From an uncultured Helicobacteraceae bacterium (GTDB lineage: Bacteria > Campylobacterota > Campylobacteria > Campylobacterales > UBA6016), in NCBI GenBank assembly GCA_937973585.1, contig CALJKN010000045.1, positions 1 through 28,749 of the forward strand: DNA of 28,749 nucleotides, written 5' to 3'. The notes beneath the pieces are model-generated. The model saw only the letters and a list, made by a program, of their open reading frames with translations. It did not search any database and was not told the DNA's origin. The translations under genes were made by a program, and so were the position numbers. Positions within the stretch are counted from its first letter, which is position 1, and the number at the start of each line of letters is the position of its first letter. This document shows positions 25,122-28,749 of this stretch, piece by piece.

Positions 25122-26048
25122 ATGCTAAAATTTGGCCCTAATTTTACGGTTTTAGCCCCGCTTGCGGGCTATACCGACCTCCCTTTTCGCTCCGTAGTAA
25201 AAAAATTCGGCGTTGACCTCACCGTAAGCGAGATGATAAGCTCTAATGCCCTTGCCTACGCCTCCAAAAAAACACTAAAGCTGGCTGAAAAATCCGATAG
25301 AGAGTACCCGTATTCGGTGCAGATAGCCGGATACCACGAGGATATAGTAAAAAGAGCCGTAGAGGTTTTAAACGGGGTGGATGGGATAGATATAATAGAT
25401 CTAAATTGCGGTTGCCCAGCCCCGAAAGTAGTTGGAAACAACAGCGGTAGCGGTCTGCTAAAAAACCTCCCTCAAATGGCAAAACTCATAGAGGCAATCA
25501 AAAAAACATCCAACAAACAATACACAAGTTGCAAAATAAGACTCGGTTTCGATGCAAAAATCGGTGTCGAAGTTGCCAAAATATGTGAGGATAACGGAGC
25601 TGATTTTATTGCCGTGCATGGACGGACGAGGGCTATGAAATTTGGCGGAGAGGTTGACTATGAGGCTATTGGAGAGATCAAATCGGCGCTAAAAATTCCG
25701 GTAATCGCAAACGGCGATATTACCAGTTTTGAAAAAGCAAAAGAGGTGATGGAGATCACAAAATGCGACGGCCTAATGATCGGTAGAGCCGCCGTAGGAG
25801 CTCCGTGGATATTTCACCAGATCAAAACAGGTGAGAGCGAGGTATCCAAGGAGCTAAAAAAAGAGGTGATACTGGAGCATTTTGACCAGATGGTCGCCTT
25901 TCACGGAGATAGGGGGGTTATTATGTTTAGAAAACACCTCCATACTTACTCAAAAGGGATAGAGGGGGCAGCCTCGTTTCGTGTTTTGGTGAACAAGATA
26001 GAGGATAAGAGGGTAATCAGAGAGCTTATCGAACAGTTTTTTAGCTAA
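25122..26048 (+). CDS. dusB: tRNA-dihydrouridine synthase, DusB type
   Basis: FMN-dependent enzyme that reduces uridine to dihydrouridine in tRNA D-loops. The 308-aa TIM-barrel protein begins with APLAGYTDLPFR. It has the active-site segment DLNCGCPAPKVVGNNSGSG with catalytic Cys98, then KIRLGFD, AVHGRTRAMKFGG, VIANGDI and GRAAVGAPWIF. The sequence is closest to the DusB group by motif; a more general Dus name would be safe. The ATG at 25122 is 4 nt after the previous stop. Confidence 0.94.
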   Translation: MLKFGPNFTVLAPLAGYTDLPFRSVVKKFGVDLTVSEMISSNALAYASKKTLKLAEKSDREYPYSVQIAGYHEDIVKRAVEVLNGVDGIDIIDLNCGCPAPKVVGNNSGSGLLKNLPQMAKLIEAIKKTSNKQYTSCKIRLGFDAKIGVEVAKICEDNGADFIAVHGRTRAMKFGGEVDYEAIGEIKSALKIPVIANGDITSFEKAKEVMEITKCDGLMIGRAAVGAPWIFHQIKTGESEVSKELKKEVILEHFDQMVAFHGDRGVIMFRKHLHTYSKGIEGAASFRVLVNKIEDKRVIRELIEQFFS

Positions 26049-26060
26049 AAGGAAAAGCCG

Positions 26061-27188
26061 ATGATAGAGAGCAAAATTGCCCTTGTCTGCATTGTCGTCG
26101 CCGCAATCTATATCATCAGGCTGTTTTACTCCAAATACGATTTTAGGATTTTAGAATTTATCCCATCCATCGTCGTCGTCTATTTTTTGATGATGAGCGG
26201 TGCAAATCTGCAAATCTTCTCACCGGATACCGTCAAATATTTTGAACCCGCAAAAAACTATATCCTAGCCTCAATGATTTTTTTGATGCTCTTAAAAAGC
26301 GATATAAAAAGCGTCTACAGGATGAAAACAAAGCTTCTTGTTTCGTTTTTTGCGGTCTCTTTTAGCATTATGGCCGGATTTGTGGTGATGTGGGCGGTAA
26401 TGGGCGACTTGTTTGAACCGGATTCGTACAAGGGGTTTGGGGCTTTGTGCGGTAGCTGGATAGGCGGCACGGCAAATATGATAGCCGTTGCCTCGTCCGT
26501 AGGCGTGGACGGGGAGTTGATGGGGTATTGTCTGGTTACCGATTCGGTGTGTTATGGTGTATGGCTGATGTTTTTGCTGTTTTTGGTTCCGTACAAAGAT
26601 ATTTTCAACCGTTGGAGCAAAGCCGATGACACGGCGATAGAGAGTGTGGCGACAGTAGAGAGCGGTGGGATCGGCGTTGATTTCGTATCTCTATTTTCTG
26701 CTTTACTATTGTCTGTTTTTGCCGTATATATGGCAGGTGTATTGCCGAAAAGCTCTTTTGTCGGTGTGTCGTTTTGGGTTGTCGTGATAGCTACGGTACT
26801 AGGTGTAGCCGCCTCCGCAACCCCTATGTCAAAGAGCGTAGCATCCGAAAAAGTCGCTTTTTGGCTTTTGTATCTGCTGATCTCTTTGATAGCACTAGGC
26901 TCTTCGTTTGGGGATTTTGCCAAGGCTCCGCTATTTATTGCAGCCGGATTTTTGGTTATATTTTTTCATGCAGTATTTGCCGTTTTGTATGCAAAGATAT
27001 TTCGGATAGACCTATTCACTATAGGGGTAGCCAGCCTAGCCAACATCGGCGGCGTAGCCTCAGCCCCACTACTGGCCGCATCGTTTGACAAAAATCTGGT
27101 AAGCGTAGGCGTACTGATGTCCATGCTAGGCTACATCATCGGCACCTTTTGCGGGATTGGGGTCACATATATTTTAGGCGGGATATAA
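26061..27188 (+). CDS. DUF819-family integral membrane protein
   Basis: A 375-aa protein with about ten transmembrane segments. GALCGSWIGGTANMIAVA (about 136-153) and SLANIGGVASAPLLAA (about 330-345) are paired half-motifs of the DUF819 family, suggesting two inverted repeats and a transporter-like fold. The substrate is unknown. A hydrophilic loop near residues 190-210 divides the halves. The ATG at 26061 has AAAAGG upstream. It is the last gene of the gltB string; no strong terminator is seen before the vapBC promoter region. Confidence 0.85.
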   Translation: MIESKIALVCIVVAAIYIIRLFYSKYDFRILEFIPSIVVVYFLMMSGANLQIFSPDTVKYFEPAKNYILASMIFLMLLKSDIKSVYRMKTKLLVSFFAVSFSIMAGFVVMWAVMGDLFEPDSYKGFGALCGSWIGGTANMIAVASSVGVDGELMGYCLVTDSVCYGVWLMFLLFLVPYKDIFNRWSKADDTAIESVATVESGGIGVDFVSLFSALLLSVFAVYMAGVLPKSSFVGVSFWVVVIATVLGVAASATPMSKSVASEKVAFWLLYLLISLIALGSSFGDFAKAPLFIAAGFLVIFFHAVFAVLYAKIFRIDLFTIGVASLANIGGVASAPLLAASFDKNLVSVGVLMSMLGYIIGTFCGIGVTYILGGI

Positions 27189-27263
27189 TCTTTGGCACTT
27201 AGAAGATGGTATGCAATGTGGGCGGGAATGTGGATGTGGAAATAGTTGGAACCGAAATACCCA

Positions 27264-27321
27264 AAACTACAGTTTGGTTTAAACAATAGCGTATTACAAT
27301 AGTGTAATACCTAGATGGAGG
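27264..27321 (+). promoter_or_regulatory. vapBC promoter/operator and RBS
   Basis: An inverted repeat with perfect 8-bp arms, GTATTACA (27291-27298) and TGTAATAC (27303-27310), lies 19 nt before the antitoxin start. RHH antitoxins usually bind such repeats and repress their own operon. TTGGTT at 27274 and TACAAT at 27295 could serve as -35 and -10 (15-nt spacer), which would put the -10 inside the operator. GGAGG at 27317-27321 is the RBS. Confidence 0.6.
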
Positions 27322-27328
27322 CGAAAAA

Positions 27329-27583
27329 ATGCTAACCGTGAGACTAACGGATGAGTTGGAGCGTAGATTGGATAGCTTTGCAAGAGATGAACAGCAGCCA
27401 AAGTCGCAAATAGTCAAAGATGCTTTGCTGTTTTATTTTGATAATAAAGAAGTTGCCAAAAAACATACAGCTTACTCACTAGGCATAGGGCTGTTCGGTA
27501 AATACGGTAGCGGAGACGGCAGACTATCTACGAACTATAAAGATAAACTAAAAGAGAAGCTATATGCGAAAAACGCTCATTGA
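27329..27583 (+). CDS. VapB-like ribbon-helix-helix antitoxin
   Basis: An 84-aa protein. Residues 1-45 (MLTVRLTDELERRLDSFA then KSQIVKDALLFYF) fit a CopG/MetJ-type ribbon-helix-helix DNA-binding domain. The C-terminal half (YSLGIGLFGKYGSGDGRLS) fits the toxin-binding arm, with a GLFGKYGSGDG segment common in antitoxins paired with PIN toxins. It overlaps the toxin gene by 20 nt, so the two are coupled. Confidence 0.85.
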   Translation: MLTVRLTDELERRLDSFARDEQQPKSQIVKDALLFYFDNKEVAKKHTAYSLGIGLFGKYGSGDGRLSTNYKDKLKEKLYAKNAH

Positions 27584-27995
27584 TGCAGGACCTATGATTG
27601 CCCTTTTTGATAAGAGCGATAGATATCATAAGCATGTAATGAAGTTTTTAAAAGATTTTGACGGCGAATTAGTGACAACATGGCCGGTAGTAACAGAAGT
27701 GTCGCACATGCTTGATTTTAATATTAAAGTGCAGATAGATTTTTTAAAATGGCTGGACATTGGAGCCGTTAATATATATCAAACACTTCAAAGTGATATT
27801 AAACGCATTATAGTGCTTAGTGAAAAATATATTGACGTACCGATGGATTTGGCGGATAGTTCCCTTATTGTCGCAAGCGAAAAGCTAGGCATTAAAGATA
27901 TTTTGACGATAGATAGTGATTATGATATATACAGAACTATCAAAAAAGAGCCGCTCAATAACCTACTTACGATAATCCCCAAAGTCAAAAAATAA
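27564..27995 (+). CDS. VapC-like PIN-domain ribonuclease toxin
   Basis: A 143-aa PIN-domain protein, the likely RNase toxin of the pair. Acidic metal-binding residues are in the expected places: Asp7 in TLIDAGP, Glu45 in VVTEVSH, Asp98 in MDLADSSLIVASE and Asp117 in ILTIDSDY. VapC toxins typically cut initiator tRNA, other tRNA anticodon loops or 23S rRNA; the target here is unknown. The ATG at 27564 lies inside the antitoxin gene. The AT content is higher than in the chromosomal genes upstream, in keeping with an acquired module. Confidence 0.88.
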   Translation: MRKTLIDAGPMIALFDKSDRYHKHVMKFLKDFDGELVTTWPVVTEVSHMLDFNIKVQIDFLKWLDIGAVNIYQTLQSDIKRIIVLSEKYIDVPMDLADSSLIVASEKLGIKDILTIDSDYDIYRTIKKEPLNNLLTIIPKVKK

Positions 27996-28045
27996 ATCTT
28001 TATAGATAAATAAAAAAATTTTAAAGAGTACGCTATAGTGTCTAT

Positions 28046-28073
28046 GCTAAGTGGATTTGCTATAAAGTGTTGC
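28046..28073. repeat. Stray truncated CRISPR repeat copy
   Basis: The 28 bases from GCTAAG to GTGTTGC are identical to the last 28 bases of the array repeat (plus-strand reading), while the first 9 bases are not recognisable. It stands 51 nt after the vapC stop and is not flanked by spacer-length sequence. Read on the minus strand, it is a repeat that has lost its 3' end, as often happens in the terminal repeat of an array. Confidence 0.9.
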
Positions 28074-28146
28074 TCAGAAATTTTGAGCTGTGAACCGACG
28101 ATAATGTGGAGGTTGGATTAGAGGTGGAATATATGAAGTTATTAAA

Positions 28147-28215
28147 TAGCAAGGCGGATATCGAGTCCGCAACCAACGCCAAGGCATCAGCTCTACCGAT
28201 TGAGCTCACTTGCTA
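28147..28215 (-). ncRNA. tRNA-shaped element lacking an anticodon
   Basis: On the minus strand this 69-nt element folds as a tRNA. TAGCAAG pairs with CTTGCTA (perfect 7-bp acceptor). TG is followed by a D arm AGCTC-AATCGGTA-GAGCT with the GG and TA of a normal D loop. A T arm has GCGGA and TCCGC around CTCGATA. The variable region is TGGTT. The middle arm is ATGCC-TT-GGCGT: five pairs, one of them T-G, with a two-base loop, so five bases including any anticodon are missing. No CCA is encoded; the next base is T. It lies between two stray CRISPR repeats. It may be a decayed tRNA gene, or a tRNA-like RNA used for RNase P/Z processing. Confidence 0.65.
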
Positions 28216-28259
28216 TTTGTATAAATATTATTGTCCAAATTAAATTAAATCTAAATAAA

Positions 28260-28296
28260 GTTTCATCAGCTAAGTGGATTTGCTATAAAGTGTTGC
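28260..28296. repeat. Stray full-length CRISPR repeat copy
   Basis: All 37 bases match the array repeat except one (CATCAGC instead of CATCGGC). It stands 186 nt from the truncated copy and 286 nt from the array, so neither neighbour distance is a normal spacer. Confidence 0.93.
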
Positions 28297-28466
28297 TTGG
28301 ATATTACCAAGACGAGAAGGGTAGGAAAAGGGCGCTTGTCGCTATGTTTGAATATCAAAAGGACAAAACGCAAGGCGTAAGCTTGTATATGATTGATACT
28401 GCGGCTACTGTAGAAAAAAAGAGAGTTGAACGACTGGTATGGCAAAAAGATTACTCAAAAGAGTAG
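28297..28466 (+). pseudogene. Remnant of a coding sequence fused to a CRISPR repeat
   Basis: The frame ending at the TAG at 28464-28466 encodes GYYQDEKGRKRALVAMF, then EYQKDKTQGVSLYMIDTA, and ends WQKDYSKE. This is a balanced, protein-like mix of charged and aromatic residues, directly adjoining the repeat end. No proper start with an RBS exists at its 5' side. The first internal ATG is at 28344 (40 aa, weak RBS), and upstream the frame runs into the repeat. It looks like the 3' end of a gene whose front was lost when the repeat came to lie there. I do not recognise the family. A small intact gene starting at 28344 is the alternative. Confidence 0.4.
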
Positions 28467-28474
28467 CAGGGGTA

Positions 28475-28531
28475 CGGTCGGTTCTTTGTAGGGCAGTTCC
28501 CGCATTGCCTCATCTATCCGACCGCCTTTTT
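28475..28531 (+). terminator. Large hairpin with T-run
   Basis: CGGTCGG (28475-28481) pairs with CCGACCG (28518-28524), and an inner stem AGGGCA / TGCCT (28490-28495 with 28506-28510) forms inside. TTTTT follows at 28527-28531. It acts as a plus-strand intrinsic terminator for the remnant ORF just upstream. The branched inner part is larger than a typical terminator and may be a small RNA ending here. On the minus strand there is no T-run. Confidence 0.6.
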
Positions 28532-28582
28532 GCTTGTTTGTATTTTATTTAAAAAGGAGATATATGTCAACCGCAAGCATAG

Positions 28583-28749
28583 GTTTCATCGGCTAAGTGG
28601 ATTTGCTATAAAGTGTTGCTTTATAGCTGCGGCAAACGGCTCCAACCCCACAAGGTTTCATCGGCTAAGTGGATTTGCTATAAAGTGTTGCGTCGCTACA
28701 GCTACTCTTTAGAGGGGCGATTGAGAGTTTCATCGGCTAAGTGGATTTG
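28583..28749. CRISPR. CRISPR array, end of array only (two full repeats, one cut off)
   Basis: Repeats at 28583-28619 and 28655-28691 are identical over 37 bp; a third begins at 28727 and is cut by the window end after 23 bp. Repeats begin GTTTCATCGGCTAAG and end CTATAAAGTGTTGC. The two spacers (28620-28654 and 28692-28726) are each 35 bp and unrelated. Orientation is uncertain. Read on the minus strand the repeat ends GATGAAAC, like the 3' handle of type I/III repeats, and the decayed copies to the left would be the trailer end. Read on the plus strand it carries TGCTATAAAG, like the repeat-internal extended -10 of type II-C arrays. No cas genes are in the window. Confidence 0.93.

Noticed and set aside
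27199..27328. A minus-strand ORF upstream of vapB
   Set aside because: It overlaps the vapB start and the operator palindrome and has no protein-like features.
28147..28215. An ordinary functional tRNA gene
   Set aside because: With the stems aligned, the anticodon arm leaves a two-base loop. Forcing a seven-base loop (CTTGGCG) gives unpaired flanks, so no anticodon can be assigned.
28133..28243. A 36-codon plus-strand ORF with a GAGGTGG site upstream
   Set aside because: It is simply the antisense reading of the tRNA-shaped element; the structure explains the sequence better than the peptide.
28046..28296. Stray repeats as tracrRNA anti-repeats
   Set aside because: Anti-repeats normally pair imperfectly with the repeat; these copies are near-identical over the full length, no tracr-like hairpin and T-run follows them on the minus strand, and no cas9 is visible.
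28200..28466. An 88-aa gene spanning the stray repeat
   Set aside because: Its first third is AT-rich non-coding DNA and the CRISPR repeat itself; only the part after 28297 looks protein-like.
28530..28712. A 60-aa ORF across the array
   Set aside because: Repeat plus spacer is 72 bp, a multiple of three, so a frame stays open through the array by chance; the peptide just repeats the CRISPR unit.

Overview
The window reads as a chromosomal segment of a Campylobacterota (epsilonproteobacterial) bacterium. The periplasmic nitrate reductase genes run napA-G-H-B-F-L-D with no napC, the arrangement known from Wolinella and Campylobacter. The order phosphatase-accD-rlmH-dksA-membrane protein-dus is, from memory, also the order in Campylobacter jejuni. 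Genes are tightly packed, often overlap by 1-4 nt, and frequently use TTG or GTG starts.

Region 1 (1-9087, plus strand): a respiratory nitrate operon. NapA is the Tat-exported molybdenum reductase, NapB its dihaem electron donor, NapG/NapH the quinol dehydrogenase, NapF and NapD maturation factors and NapL a periplasmic beta-propeller-like protein. Three sensor or regulator genes follow without a break: an Aer/CetB-like PAS protein, a Crp/Fnr-type regulator without an N-terminal Fe-S cysteine cluster, and a two-TM PilJ/NarX-like sensor with no output domain.

Region 2 (9115-13482, minus strand): a housekeeping operon read as uvrD/pcrA, truB, csrA, ispE, smpB with overlapping or nearly touching ends. 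Region 3 (13483-15868): a divergent control region with a perfect 17-bp palindrome, a LysR-type regulator, a bidirectional terminator, and a recO plus unknown-gene pair on the minus strand.

Region 4 (15869-27188, plus strand): a nine-gene string gltB-gltD-IMPase-like-accD-rlmH-dksA-membrane protein-dusB-DUF819. It links glutamate synthesis, fatty acid synthesis, rRNA and tRNA modification and stringent control.

Region 5 (27189-28749) is accessory. A vapBC-type toxin-antitoxin pair with a palindromic operator is followed by CRISPR sequence: two complete 37-bp repeats and one cut by the window end, separated by 35-bp spacers. Two further repeat copies stand alone outside the array. Between those two lies a minus-strand tRNA-shaped element with intact acceptor, D and T arms but no room for an anticodon. 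Between the second stray repeat and the array lie an ORF remnant, a strong hairpin terminator and an RBS-ATG that runs into the first repeat. No cas gene is inside the window, so the CRISPR type cannot be fixed. This 700-bp stretch is the least ordinary part of the window.
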